Notes: generated by a model not told the origin, from the sequence alone. A DNA stretch of 61,441 bases from an uncultured Prevotellaceae bacterium (GCA_902784755.1 CACZVX010000005.1:1-61441), one strand, 5' to 3'. Shown: positions 33,298-42,799, counted from the first letter of the stretch. A program made the numbers and translations.

Positions 33298-35073
33298 ATG
33301 AAAAACTTCACCAAACGAATCTCCGGGTTGTTGATGTTGTTGAGTTTGACAATGACCGTGACAGCCCAAAACGTGAAAGACTATCCCGTGTGGGGTAGTG
33401 GGTTCAAGGCAGGCAGTAATATGACGGCCAAAGGCAACGAGAAAGGACAAACGGTCCGTTTCCATATCAGCGAACGCGGAACATTGCCTTTCGTACAGTC
33501 TGCTGTCAGGCAGAATGCCGGCGTGGTGACTTTAGGTCCCGACAAGGACGTTCCTTATTTCACCGTACGCTTTGCGCTGCCCATACCACCCAGTTATACA
33601 CCCACCGAAACGGCAGCCTTGACAGGTCTTGATTTCGGCGTCTATCATCATAATCATTCACCTGGTTTCGAAGTGCTCGACAATGGCGATGCCCTGGCCG
33701 TTTACTTCAGTACGCCGCGCGGAAAAGCCGAAGCCGATACCGCCACCACATGGGTGCAGGCAAGGCTCCGTTATGGGGCAGAGGAATGGGACATGCCCGA
33801 GCTCTTTTTCACCACACAGGGAGCCAACGATCAGTCAGGTCTGCTTTGGAATGACCATGGTAAGCTGTGGTTCTTCGGCGGCGGCCGCAACATCTCCGAC
33901 TATGTGCCTTTCCGCATAGCCACCTCCACCGACAATGGCGCCACATGGGAATATTCCGTTCCCAAACTTTCCAAACCGGCTGCCGATTATACCGCACAGC
34001 CCATCACCAACGCCTTCCGCGATCCCAAGGGCAACATCTATATGGCCATGGATGCCGACGGCAGCAACAGTTTCCTCTGGAGAAGTTCCGATGAAGGAAA
34101 GACCTGGCACGACATGGGCGGCCGCACCACAGGGCGCCATTCCACCATCGTGCCGCTCGACGAGAATGGCACGCTGCTCTCCATCGGCGGAAAGAATGCC
34201 AATGTGGACGGGTGGACACCTCAGAACATCTCCCGCGACTGGGGCAAGACGTGGGAAAAAGCCACGGCAGCACCCTTCCCACAGTTGGGCAGCGGGCAGC
34301 GTCCCTCCATGATACGCCTGCAGTCGGGAGCCCTTATCTTCGTCAGCGACGGCTATCTGCATAAATACCATGTGGCACCGCCCTCCGAATGGGGAAAACC
34401 CAACGATGCCTTTGTCGCCATCTCGAAGGATAACGGCAAGACCTGGCGTTACAAGACATTGCCTGTCGGACTTCCGCAGGACAATCGTCCGCCGTTCACC
34501 TCTTTGGGCTATTCCACCGTCAGACAGGCACCCAACGGCATCATCCATGTACTGGCCACCAAAGACTTCCCCGGACTGCACTACGAGTTCAACGAAGCCT
34601 GGCTCTGGAGCGATGCGGGTGAAGTGGAGGTCCGGAATAAGGGTGGGGAAGTACGATCCTACAAGGAATACTATCCCGACGGCAAGCTGAAAGCCGAATG
34701 GTCAGCCCTTATCTGCACCAACGGCCGCTATCTGCTCGACGGTATGCAGACCGAGTATTATCCCGACGGCAAATTGCAGCACCAGGCCCTCTATCAGGAA
34801 GGCCGGAAAGTAGGTCGTGAAGTGTTGATGAATCCCGACGGCACCCTGCGCTGGACATGGGAACGCAGTCTGGTCACCAACCGAGGCACTTGGACCCTTT
34901 ACGATGCACAGGGGAAGAAGAAGATAGAGTCACGCTGGCTCACCCGTCCTACGGCCCGCGACTGTGATCACCAGTTCTTCGGTTATGTAGCCGACGGCCC
35001 CACCGTCCATTACGGCCCCGACGGCAAGGTTGCCAAGACCTATCTGTTCCGTCATGGCATCCTGATGCCCTGA
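33298..35073 (+). CDS. Secreted Asp-box beta-propeller protein with MORN-like tail
   Basis: The 591-residue protein has a signal peptide (ending TAQ, about residue 24) and a sialidase-like propeller with four Asp-box repeats (STDNGATWEY, SSDEGKTWHD, SRDWGKTWEK, SKDNGKTWRY). From about residue 450 it continues with MORN/YwqK-like repeats (YYPDGKLKAEW, YYPDGKLQHQA, YGPDGKVAKTY). The propeller may be a glycoside hydrolase or a carbohydrate-binding protein. Arginine-triad residues of true sialidases cannot be assigned safely, so I do not call it a sialidase. It lies between GH92 and the esterase-GH31 pair. Confidence 0.82.
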   Translation: MKNFTKRISGLLMLLSLTMTVTAQNVKDYPVWGSGFKAGSNMTAKGNEKGQTVRFHISERGTLPFVQSAVRQNAGVVTLGPDKDVPYFTVRFALPIPPSYTPTETAALTGLDFGVYHHNHSPGFEVLDNGDALAVYFSTPRGKAEADTATTWVQARLRYGAEEWDMPELFFTTQGANDQSGLLWNDHGKLWFFGGGRNISDYVPFRIATSTDNGATWEYSVPKLSKPAADYTAQPITNAFRDPKGNIYMAMDADGSNSFLWRSSDEGKTWHDMGGRTTGRHSTIVPLDENGTLLSIGGKNANVDGWTPQNISRDWGKTWEKATAAPFPQLGSGQRPSMIRLQSGALIFVSDGYLHKYHVAPPSEWGKPNDAFVAISKDNGKTWRYKTLPVGLPQDNRPPFTSLGYSTVRQAPNGIIHVLATKDFPGLHYEFNEAWLWSDAGEVEVRNKGGEVRSYKEYYPDGKLKAEWSALICTNGRYLLDGMQTEYYPDGKLQHQALYQEGRKVGREVLMNPDGTLRWTWERSLVTNRGTWTLYDAQGKKKIESRWLTRPTARDCDHQFFGYVADGPTVHYGPDGKVAKTYLFRHGILMP

Positions 35074-35114
35074 GGCTCAATCAGCAAAGCATGAGTCTCG
35101 TCCTGCTGATGATG

Positions 35115-37124
35115 TTAGTCGGCAAAGGAGACTTTTCCTTTTGACAACCTTACGAGGTCTGTCAGGTCATAGAAGTTAAGGGCTTTGGGAACAATGTTTC
35201 CCAGCATGTCCCGCTGCATGGGATGTTCGATATAATCACGCCATGATTTCACACAATGACTGAGTTGTGCGGCTGAAATACGGTCATCGAGTATTGCCGA
35301 ATGTATGACAACAGGCGCATAGGCTCCGTCGGCAACTACTTTTATCGGCCGCCCTTTCAGCAAACGGTCTTGCGCGCAGAAATTGAGAAGTGTGTGCATA
35401 TCGGCTACGCGTTGGCCAATGAGGGGCCATCCTATGTGCATGCTGGTGGCAGCATTGCGATAGTCCCAGTTCCAGTATTTGTCAAGATTGTAGAGGCTGG
35501 GATCTTCCAGCTCCCCGAAGCCTCTGAAGTCGGCGGCCAGGAGGATGGTTCCGCCGTTCGTATAGTCACGTTGGGTTAAATCGTTCAGATACCAGGCTTT
35601 TCCGCGCTGGGAAAGATGTATCTCGACAGGCGTGTCGTCGGTCATTACTTCGGGGACCATAGCCACACAGGCGACAGGCATCTGACCTTGGCAATTTAAT
35701 TGGAAACGGTATTCTTCGAAACCCCGGCCCTTGGAATAGCCGGTGGCTACAGGTGTTACCTCATCGTTGAATCCCTTCAGCCCTAACAGGTCCATCAATT
35801 TCTTTTGAATTTGCTCACGGCCTCCCTTTAAGAATGCCTCGCGGTCAGCCTTGCGTGAATCCATCAGGGCAGCAGCGATCTGCATCGTGTTTTGCGCATC
35901 GGCAAACTCGAGATTGACTTGCCCCTTCTCCGTACAAAGCATCTCTTTTCCTTGCCAGAAACCTCTTTGATAGGGTTTTAGGGGATCTGTCTTTCCCAAC
36001 AGCCATTTCTGGAAAAAGAGTATCGTTTTCTGCTGCACGTCCTCAGGGGTGGCATGGCCGTCTTCCGCATAGTATTGTTCCACGCGGTCGGCGCATCCCA
36101 TCACCTCATAGCATTTCTTTACTTCCTCAAAAGCTTTCAGGGCTCCCCAGTGATCAACGAAATCGTAGAGTCCGTCGAGCACGAGGAAGGGCTTGGGCAT
36201 ATTCATGATGGCAAAGTCGGCAAGTTCAAGTTGTTCGCATCCTTCATCTGAAATCTGCTGGCAGCCGTCAGAGGGTCCCTGCGTCTCCAATGTCCGCGCA
36301 CGGTTAGAGAAAAAGAGTCCTACGCAACCTGCTGCTACCCGTTCGTCCATTCCAATCAGATAGGCTGCCTGTGTACCACCACCGGAAAAACCGTATGCTC
36401 CAATTCTGTCGGGGTCAATTTCCTGACGGGTCTGCAGATAGTCAATGGCGCGGCTGTTGTCGAAATATTCCTGGGCTGCCAGACTGCTGCCTAACAGTTC
36501 GAATGCGGGATTCAGCAGGGTGTGTTCTGTTGTAACACCCCGTGTCAACGCATGGCCCTCATGGTCTATGAGTTGCAGCCGTTCGCCTTGCGCTATGGGA
36601 TCTACCACGATGACAGCCATTCCCTGAAGTGCCATTCTGACGGCCAGCATACTGCCATTACCCTTGCCGCTGAGTCCGTGTCCGCACATCTCGACACAGG
36701 CGGGAACGGGTTTGGAAATCTTTTCGGGGAGATAAAGATGTGCCGTTACATATCGGCCCGGGGCACTCTGGAAAATCACTTTTTCCACCCGGAATCCCTC
36801 ACCGCTGACCGTTCCCGTGACTTTCGCATGGAGCGGCGTACGTTCAGGCATAGGTCCCGCGATGTTTTTCAGTCTTTCTCTTGCGTCACGGGCATACGCC
36901 ATCATGGAGGTTTTCTTTCTGACGGCCGTGGCAAGCTGCTGCTGCCGTTGCTCATTGAATTGATAAACGTACCGCATGAGGTAGTCGTGATAGGTGGTTC
37001 CGGGCTTGAAACGGAGTGCACCATAGTTAGCCTTGCCAGCGTAGGGAGGCTTTACGTCGAAGGCTTGTCCAAAGCCATTGATGGCGAATGACAGGCAAGC
37101 AGCTGCTAATAATATTCTTTTCAT
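35115..37124 (-). CDS. Secreted alpha/beta hydrolase, acetyl-xylan-esterase-like
   Basis: The 669-residue protein has a signal peptide (ending FGQ, about residue 20). The central part (about 80-385) is an alpha/beta hydrolase with nucleophile Ser247 in GAYGFSGGGTQAAY, an acid loop LDGLYDFVDHWG and His357 in EDGHATPE. The remaining 280 residues look like a second, degenerate domain of the same kind, without a clear Gly-x-Ser-x-Gly. The closest description is a prolyl-oligopeptidase/acetylxylan-esterase-type hydrolase. Its start overlaps the GH31 stop by four bases, so the two are co-translated, which suggests deacylation of the GH31 substrate. Confidence 0.82.
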   Translation of the reverse strand: MKRILLAAACLSFAINGFGQAFDVKPPYAGKANYGALRFKPGTTYHDYLMRYVYQFNEQRQQQLATAVRKKTSMMAYARDARERLKNIAGPMPERTPLHAKVTGTVSGEGFRVEKVIFQSAPGRYVTAHLYLPEKISKPVPACVEMCGHGLSGKGNGSMLAVRMALQGMAVIVVDPIAQGERLQLIDHEGHALTRGVTTEHTLLNPAFELLGSSLAAQEYFDNSRAIDYLQTRQEIDPDRIGAYGFSGGGTQAAYLIGMDERVAAGCVGLFFSNRARTLETQGPSDGCQQISDEGCEQLELADFAIMNMPKPFLVLDGLYDFVDHWGALKAFEEVKKCYEVMGCADRVEQYYAEDGHATPEDVQQKTILFFQKWLLGKTDPLKPYQRGFWQGKEMLCTEKGQVNLEFADAQNTMQIAAALMDSRKADREAFLKGGREQIQKKLMDLLGLKGFNDEVTPVATGYSKGRGFEEYRFQLNCQGQMPVACVAMVPEVMTDDTPVEIHLSQRGKAWYLNDLTQRDYTNGGTILLAADFRGFGELEDPSLYNLDKYWNWDYRNAATSMHIGWPLIGQRVADMHTLLNFCAQDRLLKGRPIKVVADGAYAPVVIHSAILDDRISAAQLSHCVKSWRDYIEHPMQRDMLGNIVPKALNFYDLTDLVRLSKGKVSFAD

Positions 37125-39523
37125 TCTACGCAGATCTCAATAGTTTTCTGATTGTTTACTTTCGGATTAATAAAGAGTTTTCCCGCTGTTTCATCAAAGA
37201 ACCAGCCTTTATCTTGTGAGAGAGATTCTTGATTGTCTGCCTTTTTCAGCACTTTACCATTGACGGTAACCGTAGCAGGCTTTTCTTTCCAGTAGGCTTC
37301 TACGCAATAATTGCGCACGGCTTCCTTGTAAGCACCTTCGGGCTGGCCGATCGTGAGCGTCCAACGGCCATTGACGACCTCGCTGTTGACTGGTGTCAAT
37401 GCCAATATGCCCTGTTGATAGTCAAGACTCTTGCCATCGTCGTCGTAGAGCTGATACATCGATTTCTCAGAAGGACAGACAAGCAAGGAGATCGTCTCAA
37501 CAGGTTTTTCACCGATATATTGCAGGACCGTCTGACGGGGAATGATGGCTCCTTCACGAATGAATATCGGCATCAGGTCGGGTGGTGTGAGGAACGACTT
37601 CCACTGGCGCCCGCTAATACGCTCCCCAGTCCAGAAATCCACCCAATCACCTCCCGGGAAATAGACGGGACGACTCAGTGCGCCTTTAACGGTAACGGGA
37701 CAAATCATCATGGAATGACCGAAGAAATACTGGTCGGAGATGCTATAGGTGAGTTCATCGTTCTGATAGTCGAAGAGCAGGGGCGCCATGATGGGGCGAC
37801 TGGTTTTGTACATCTCATAGGCACTACTATAGATATAAGGTATCAACGTATAGCGAAGTGAGTCGTACTTGATGAAAATCTTCATCGCCTCATCGCCATA
37901 GGTCCAAGGCTCGTGGTAGCGTGGATGATCCATTCCAAAGAGGATGGCCACAGGACTGAACATGCCAAACTGACACCAGCGTACATAAAGGTCGTTGTCG
38001 TATGGAGAATACTGTTCAAAGCCACCCATGCAATGCGACCAGTGGCCTACGCCTGAAAGTCCGATGTTTAATCCTGCACGGATCACGGGTTCAAACCACT
38101 GCCATTCCGTTCCCCAGTCACCTGCCCAGATAAAAGGATAGCGTTGAATGCCGGCATACCCCTCACGTGTGTGCGTAAATCCCCGTTGGCCATTGTGCTT
38201 GATGAATTTCTCATAGGGCGCTTTGGCATAGGCTATCGGAAAAAGATTGTGGAGTTCTTCTGAACCAAACTGTCCTTGAGGCTTGAAATCTGCCTTCATA
38301 CGAAGGGCACTGCCCACATCGGTCTTTACGAATTTCACGCCCAGTTTTGTGATCTTTTCCATGGCATGGTCCCACCACCAGTCAACAGCCTTCTGATCAA
38401 AGAAGTTCACGATTCCTTCAGTTTGTGCTCCCGGCATAAAAACACCAGCAGCCTTTCCTTCCTCAAAAAGTCTGGTGTGCTGCCCGTCATCCAGAATGGA
38501 ACGAATGTGAAGGCCGAACATGTCGACATGTTGTGCATACACGGAATCAATCATAGCTTTGGGATCGGTGAACTGCTCCTGAAACTCGAATGTGCAGCCG
38601 CCATTTCCATATCGCGAATTGAAGATTCTCCAAGTGGAGTCGAGCCACATCAAGTCGAAAGGAATTCCCTCCTTGCGCATGCGCTTGGCAAGATTCACAT
38701 TATATTCTGGTGATGCCTCCTTTTCGTGTTTCCATGTACCGCCGCTATAACTGCCCAGATGGAGACCGTAGGCCGTTCGCGGCATCATCGGACTCACGCC
38801 CGTCAGCATCTGATAGTCGTGTAGCATGGAAGCCATTTCAGGGCCAACGATGAGATAATAGTCAAGTTCTCCTGCAGGCGCACTATAGGTATAGCAGTCC
38901 TTACGGCTCCATCCCATGTCCCAATCGGTAGGCGCAGCCGTATGAAAGAACAAAGCGTAGCCTTTGCTGCTCATGAAAAAGGGTACCGGACAATAACCCG
39001 CCCTCAGGATATCCTTTCCGCCAACAGCAGGTTTCGGACCGCGGCCAAGTTCTACGTTCAGATGAATCTTCTGTCCACGTTGATCCAGTTTGTCCATACG
39101 TTCTCCGAAACCGAAGAAATGCTCATCGGGCTGTAGCACGCATTCCGTTGAAATACCTTTTCCTTCAGCCGGCAGTTGACAGTCAGTTTCCCGATAGAGC
39201 GTATTGTCGTGAAGGTCTTTCAGTTCCACTCGCCATGGATTAGGAAGAATGCGTAGGGTTAGCTGACTGGTCTTGAGGATCGTAGCATCCCCATCTGTCG
39301 AACGCTGATAGCTGATAGGTTCGAACGCATAGCGTGTGACCATCCAGGGCTCATTCTCTTCAAAATGAGTGTCTGCACTTTTGGTGATACGGACGGTGCG
39401 GTCGTTACAGAGTTGAATGCGCATGTTTCCCTGAGCAGAAGTCAGCATGATTTCATTGCCGTTTTCTGCTTTCGCGATAAAACAAAGCAGCATAAAGGCG
39501 GATAGCAGTTTGTATTTTCTCAT
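37121..39523 (-). CDS. GH31 alpha-glycosidase (alpha-xylosidase-like)
   Basis: The 800-residue secreted protein has a signal peptide and the GH31 layout: N-terminal beta-sandwich, catalytic barrel and C-terminal domains, the last like DUF5110. The predicted nucleophile is Asp402 in VKTDVGSA and the acid/base Asp469 in IWAGDWGTEW, 67 residues apart as in characterised members. The KTD context is like alpha-xylosidases, but the following Glu of KTDFGE is Ser here, so specificity is open. It is first in a two-gene operon with the esterase. Confidence 0.93.
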   Translation of the reverse strand: MRKYKLLSAFMLLCFIAKAENGNEIMLTSAQGNMRIQLCNDRTVRITKSADTHFEENEPWMVTRYAFEPISYQRSTDGDATILKTSQLTLRILPNPWRVELKDLHDNTLYRETDCQLPAEGKGISTECVLQPDEHFFGFGERMDKLDQRGQKIHLNVELGRGPKPAVGGKDILRAGYCPVPFFMSSKGYALFFHTAAPTDWDMGWSRKDCYTYSAPAGELDYYLIVGPEMASMLHDYQMLTGVSPMMPRTAYGLHLGSYSGGTWKHEKEASPEYNVNLAKRMRKEGIPFDLMWLDSTWRIFNSRYGNGGCTFEFQEQFTDPKAMIDSVYAQHVDMFGLHIRSILDDGQHTRLFEEGKAAGVFMPGAQTEGIVNFFDQKAVDWWWDHAMEKITKLGVKFVKTDVGSALRMKADFKPQGQFGSEELHNLFPIAYAKAPYEKFIKHNGQRGFTHTREGYAGIQRYPFIWAGDWGTEWQWFEPVIRAGLNIGLSGVGHWSHCMGGFEQYSPYDNDLYVRWCQFGMFSPVAILFGMDHPRYHEPWTYGDEAMKIFIKYDSLRYTLIPYIYSSAYEMYKTSRPIMAPLLFDYQNDELTYSISDQYFFGHSMMICPVTVKGALSRPVYFPGGDWVDFWTGERISGRQWKSFLTPPDLMPIFIREGAIIPRQTVLQYIGEKPVETISLLVCPSEKSMYQLYDDDGKSLDYQQGILALTPVNSEVVNGRWTLTIGQPEGAYKEAVRNYCVEAYWKEKPATVTVNGKVLKKADNQESLSQDKGWFFDETAGKLFINPKVNNQKTIEICVE

Positions 39524-39598
39524 GGTGATCTGTTTATTGATGTCCGGTATTTCTCTTTGACTGAAAGAGGGTTAGCAGTAAAAATGATTTGTTCTCTG

Positions 39599-39606
39599 CA
39601 AAGATA
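39599..39606 (-). promoter_or_regulatory. -7 element of the GH31-esterase operon
   Basis: The minus strand reads TATCTTTG, 76 bases before the start codon at 39523. Confidence 0.6.
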
Positions 39607-39635
39607 GTGCAAATGAGTAGAAAAACAAAATTTAT

Positions 39636-39666
39636 TTTGATTTTTCCCGAATTCTTCCTATCTTTG
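39636..39666 (+). promoter_or_regulatory. Full promoter upstream of the small lipoprotein
   Basis: TTTG at 39636-39639 and TATCTTTG at 39659-39666 are separated by 19 bases, the preferred Bacteroidota spacing. Transcription would start near 39670, about 130 bases before the ATG at 39802. Confidence 0.75.
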
Positions 39667-39669
39667 CAT

Positions 39670-39770
39670 CAGAAAGAACTGCTCCCAAGTCTTCACGACT
39701 AAACGTAGGGTTGGCTTGCGTAGCGTCGGAGTGAGTACTAACCTCGCCGGCGCACCAGTTTTTCTTCTTT
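39670..39770 (+). ncRNA. Candidate structured leader or attenuated small RNA
   Basis: This untranslated stretch contains GCGTCGG (39723-39729) and CCGGCGC (39747-39753), which pair with one G-U pair around a 17-base loop. A run TTTTTCTTCTTTTTT follows, so the structure looks like a terminator. It could be an attenuator for the downstream genes or a separate RNA of about 100 bases. I do not recognise a riboswitch class. Confidence 0.45.
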
Positions 39771-39801
39771 TTTGTCAATAAAGTGTGAAGAAAAGGGGAT
39801 T

Positions 39802-40251
39802 ATGATGAAAAAACTAATTAATATGTTCATGGGGTTGTTGGTTCTATGCCTGATGAACAGCTGCGCGCAAACGCTGACCACGGAAGGGGATGTTGCCTAT
39901 ACGGAGGGCCACAACTATTTCGTGAGGAATGATGTGACGGAGGTTCCCACGATGATCACCACGCAGGAGCAGTTTGAGCGGTATTTCGGGATGGCTGCCG
40001 TGATGGGGAAGAACGGGATGCCCACGGCCATCGACTTCACCAAACAGTATGTCATCGCTGCCGTCATGCCGTTGACGGATATCCAGACGGAAATGAGTGC
40101 TCATTCGCTCAAGCAGAAGGGCGATACCATCGTCTTTACGTATCGGGTGAAGCGTGGCGAACAGCAGAGCTATACGATGCGGCCGATGCTGATGATTGTC
40201 GTTGACAATAAATATAAAGGTGTCGTAAAGGCGGTGGAGGAGGACTATTAG
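39802..40251 (+). CDS. Small exported lipoprotein of unknown function
   Basis: From the ATG at 39802 (149 residues) the product begins MMKKLINMFMGLLVLCLMNS with a lipobox ending at Cys (MNSC). The frame is open to 39772, but this lipoprotein start fits better and follows GAAAAGGGG, a possible ribosome binding site. The mature part has an alternating pattern with VPTMITTQEQFERYFG and ends in acidic residues; it may be a small beta-rich domain. I do not recognise a family. It is 53 bases upstream of the nitroreductase gene. Confidence 0.72.
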   Translation: MMKKLINMFMGLLVLCLMNSCAQTLTTEGDVAYTEGHNYFVRNDVTEVPTMITTQEQFERYFGMAAVMGKNGMPTAIDFTKQYVIAAVMPLTDIQTEMSAHSLKQKGDTIVFTYRVKRGEQQSYTMRPMLMIVVDNKYKGVVKAVEEDY

Positions 40252-40304
40252 TTCGAAAGCATCTCTTTGAAGACAAACATTTTAACCTAATGATTGTATA
40301 ACTT

Positions 40305-40910
40305 ATGAAGACAAGATTTTTTATCCTGGCAACTTTGTTGGCATTCACGATGCCCATGTGTGCACAGACAGAGACAAACGAGGTGATTGACAATATGATG
40401 GCGCGAAGGAGCATACGCAAGTATCTTGACAAGCCGGTGGAACATGCGAAACTGGAGCAGATTGCGATTTGCGGCATCAATGCACCCAGTGGCAGCAACC
40501 GTCAGCCTTGGGAGATCTGTATCGTGGAGGACTATGCTTTTATCCAGGGGCTTACGGACATCTACAAGAAGGCCAATCCTGAGCAGGTGAAGCGTGATCC
40601 TAATTTTAAGAATATGTTCCGCAATGCGCCCAATCTGATCTGTGTGGCTACGCCGAAAGACCGCGGACAGTTGGATGCGGGCATGCTGGGGGAGAACATG
40701 ATGCTCGCCGCGCAGTCGCTGGGTCTGGGGACTTGCTGTCTGGGGGGTCCTGTGCGTTTCCTGAAAGCGAATGAGGAGGCAAAGCCTTATCTCGACCGTC
40801 TGGGATTCAGCGAGGGCTATGAACTGCTTTATATTCTTGCCATCGGCTATCCTGACGAACAACCTGCTGCGAAGCCGCGCGACCTGAATAAAATAAAGTA
40901 CGTAAAATAG
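40305..40910 (+). CDS. Exported nitroreductase-family flavoprotein
   Basis: The 201-residue protein has the nitroreductase fold with MMARRSIRKYLDKPVEHAKL, NAPSGSNRQPWEICIV (FMN phosphate binding) and GLGTCCLGGPVRFLKA. It begins with a hydrophobic segment ending MCAQ, which looks like a signal peptide; most nitroreductases are cytoplasmic. It would use FMN and NAD(P)H or another donor, and in the periplasm a non-pyridine donor would be needed. The flavodoxin-like gene follows after seven bases. Confidence 0.88.
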   Translation: MKTRFFILATLLAFTMPMCAQTETNEVIDNMMARRSIRKYLDKPVEHAKLEQIAICGINAPSGSNRQPWEICIVEDYAFIQGLTDIYKKANPEQVKRDPNFKNMFRNAPNLICVATPKDRGQLDAGMLGENMMLAAQSLGLGTCCLGGPVRFLKANEEAKPYLDRLGFSEGYELLYILAIGYPDEQPAAKPRDLNKIKYVK

Positions 40911-40917
40911 GCTGCAG

Positions 40918-41541
40918 ATGGGAAAGAGAGTCTTGCTGATCAATGGCAGTCCGCATGAGAACGGGAACACGCGCAGGGTGCTTGATGAAGTGGCTGAAAC
41001 GCTGCAGAAGGAGGGCATTGAGACCGTAACGGTTGACCTTGGGAAAGCTGCCGTGCAGGGATGTATTGCCTGCGGATGGTGCGGACGTACGGGGCGGTGC
41101 ACGTATGGCGATGCGCTTTATACAAAGGTGAGGGATGTGCTTGCCGACGGTATTGACGGACTGGTGGTCGGGTCACCCGTCTATTACGGTGGTCCCAACG
41201 GTTCGCTTTGTGCGCTGATGGACCGTGTGTGCTATTCGCTGAGCCGTTACCTGATGTTCAAGCCGGCTGCCAGTGTGGTGGTTTGCCGTCGTGGAGGTGC
41301 CACTGCGGCTTTTGAGCGTCTGAACATGTATTTTACGATGCTGAATATGCCGCTGGTGACTTCGCAATATTGGAATATCGCTTACGGTCATTCGCCGAGG
41401 GAGGTGGAGCGTGATGAGGAGGGATTGCAAACCATGCGTACGCTGGGCCGTAACATGGCCTGGATGATAAAGCGGCTGAACGTTGCAGAGGAAGGGCATC
41501 CTGAATTGGAGGCGCGTGTGCGCACGAGCTTTCTAAAATAG
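40918..41541 (+). CDS. NADPH-dependent FMN reductase / flavodoxin-like protein
   Basis: The 207-residue protein has the flavodoxin-like fold with the phosphate-binding loop NGSPHENGNTRRV (about residues 9-21), a cysteine cluster GCIACGWCGRTGRC and SPVYYGGPNGSL. The CxxCxxC-type cluster is typical of the iron-sulfur flavoprotein/NAD(P)H oxidoreductase group, but whether it binds a cluster is unknown. No signal peptide, so it is cytoplasmic. It may pair with the upstream nitroreductase or work alone. Confidence 0.88.
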   Translation: MGKRVLLINGSPHENGNTRRVLDEVAETLQKEGIETVTVDLGKAAVQGCIACGWCGRTGRCTYGDALYTKVRDVLADGIDGLVVGSPVYYGGPNGSLCALMDRVCYSLSRYLMFKPAASVVVCRRGGATAAFERLNMYFTMLNMPLVTSQYWNIAYGHSPREVERDEEGLQTMRTLGRNMAWMIKRLNVAEEGHPELEARVRTSFLK

Positions 41542-41572
41542 ATCATGAATTGTTGTTTTAAAAATCATACTT

Positions 41573-42799
41573 ATGAAAAGAATCTTATTATCAATTATGA
41601 CTGTGGCCTTCGCGCTGACGGGAATGGCTCAGGAGGCGCTGTTTGCCGGTACGCAGATCGAATCGCCCGTGGTGAACGGCGACGGTTCGGTGACAATCAA
41701 TGTGTTTGCCCCGAAGGCCGTGAAGGTGGAGGTGACGGGTGATTTCCTCCCCATGGCGAAGGTGGAGACTCCCTATGGCGTTCAGGAGACGCAGGGCTCG
41801 GCTGAGTTGAAGGAGGGAAAGAACGGGGTGTGGAGCTTCACTTCGCAGCCGCTTGCCCCGGAGCTCTACAGTTACAGTCTGACGGTTGACGGGATGCGCA
41901 TGCTGGATCCTTCGAATGCTTACATCAACCGCGACATCGCTACGTTTACCAATATCTTCATCGTTTCGAAGGACAAGGGTGACAAGGGCGATTTCTACAA
42001 AGTGAACGAGGTGGCTCACGGCAATGTGGCGAAGGTGTGGTACGACAGTCCTACGCTGAAGATGAAGCGCCGCATGACGGTTTATACGCCAGCGGGTTAT
42101 GAGAAGGGCGGACGCTATCCGGTGCTTTACCTGCTTCATGGTGCCGGAGGTGACGAGGATGCCTGGACGACACTCGGGCGCGCGGCACAGATCATCGACA
42201 ACCTGGTGGCACAGGGAAAGGCCAAGCCCATGATTGTGGTGATGCCCAACGGTAATCCCAATTGCCAGGCTGCTCCCGGCGAATGGTCGAGAGGCATGTA
42301 CAAGCCTTCGTTCATGGGCCATCAGGACGGTAAGGCAGAAGCCACGATGGATGAGAGTTTCAAGGATATCGTGAGTTTCATAGATGCCAACTACCGTACG
42401 CAGAAGAACCGTAACGGGCGTGCTGTCTGCGGCTTGTCGATGGGTGGCGGCCATACGTTCCACATAGCCATGCGCTATCCAGAAACGTTCAATTATTACG
42501 GACTCTTCTCTGCAGGTCTGCATCTTGACGGGAACATCGATCCGCAGGCTCCGTTCTATGAGCAGCTGATGGCCAACAAGGAGGCTCAGGCGAAGCTTCA
42601 GAAGCTTTTCAACAGCCGTCCGAAGCTCTATTGGATCGCCATCGGTAAGACGGATTTCCTGTACAAGAGCAATACCGATCTTCGCAGATATCTCGATGAG
42701 CAGGGCTACAAATATGAATACCGTGAAACTGACGGTGGCCATATCTGGCGCAACTGGCGCATTTACCTGACGGAATTTGCCCAAAAGATATTCAAGTAA
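41573..42799 (+). CDS. Secreted CE1-type esterase with N-terminal beta-sandwich
   Basis: The 408-residue protein has a signal peptide (ending GMAQ), an early-set or CBM48-like N-terminal domain (about 25-130), and an esterase-D/CE1 alpha/beta hydrolase domain with nucleophile Ser289 in CGLSMGGGHT, LLHGAGGDEDAW as oxyanion region and His in DGGHIWRNW. Related proteins are feruloyl or acetyl esterases acting on arabinoxylan. The exact ester is unknown. A clear terminator follows at 42814-42842. Confidence 0.9.
   Translation: MKRILLSIMTVAFALTGMAQEALFAGTQIESPVVNGDGSVTINVFAPKAVKVEVTGDFLPMAKVETPYGVQETQGSAELKEGKNGVWSFTSQPLAPELYSYSLTVDGMRMLDPSNAYINRDIATFTNIFIVSKDKGDKGDFYKVNEVAHGNVAKVWYDSPTLKMKRRMTVYTPAGYEKGGRYPVLYLLHGAGGDEDAWTTLGRAAQIIDNLVAQGKAKPMIVVMPNGNPNCQAAPGEWSRGMYKPSFMGHQDGKAEATMDESFKDIVSFIDANYRTQKNRNGRAVCGLSMGGGHTFHIAMRYPETFNYYGLFSAGLHLDGNIDPQAPFYEQLMANKEAQAKLQKLFNSRPKLYWIAIGKTDFLYKSNTDLRRYLDEQGYKYEYRETDGGHIWRNWRIYLTEFAQKIFK

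Noticed and set aside
33835-34581. Glycine-rich minus-strand frame (248 residues)
   Set aside because: It is the complement of the Asp-box protein gene; the plus strand has a signal peptide and repeats.
41591-42784. Long open frame on the minus strand (397 residues)
   Set aside because: It is the complement of the CE1-type esterase gene, which has a signal peptide and catalytic motifs.
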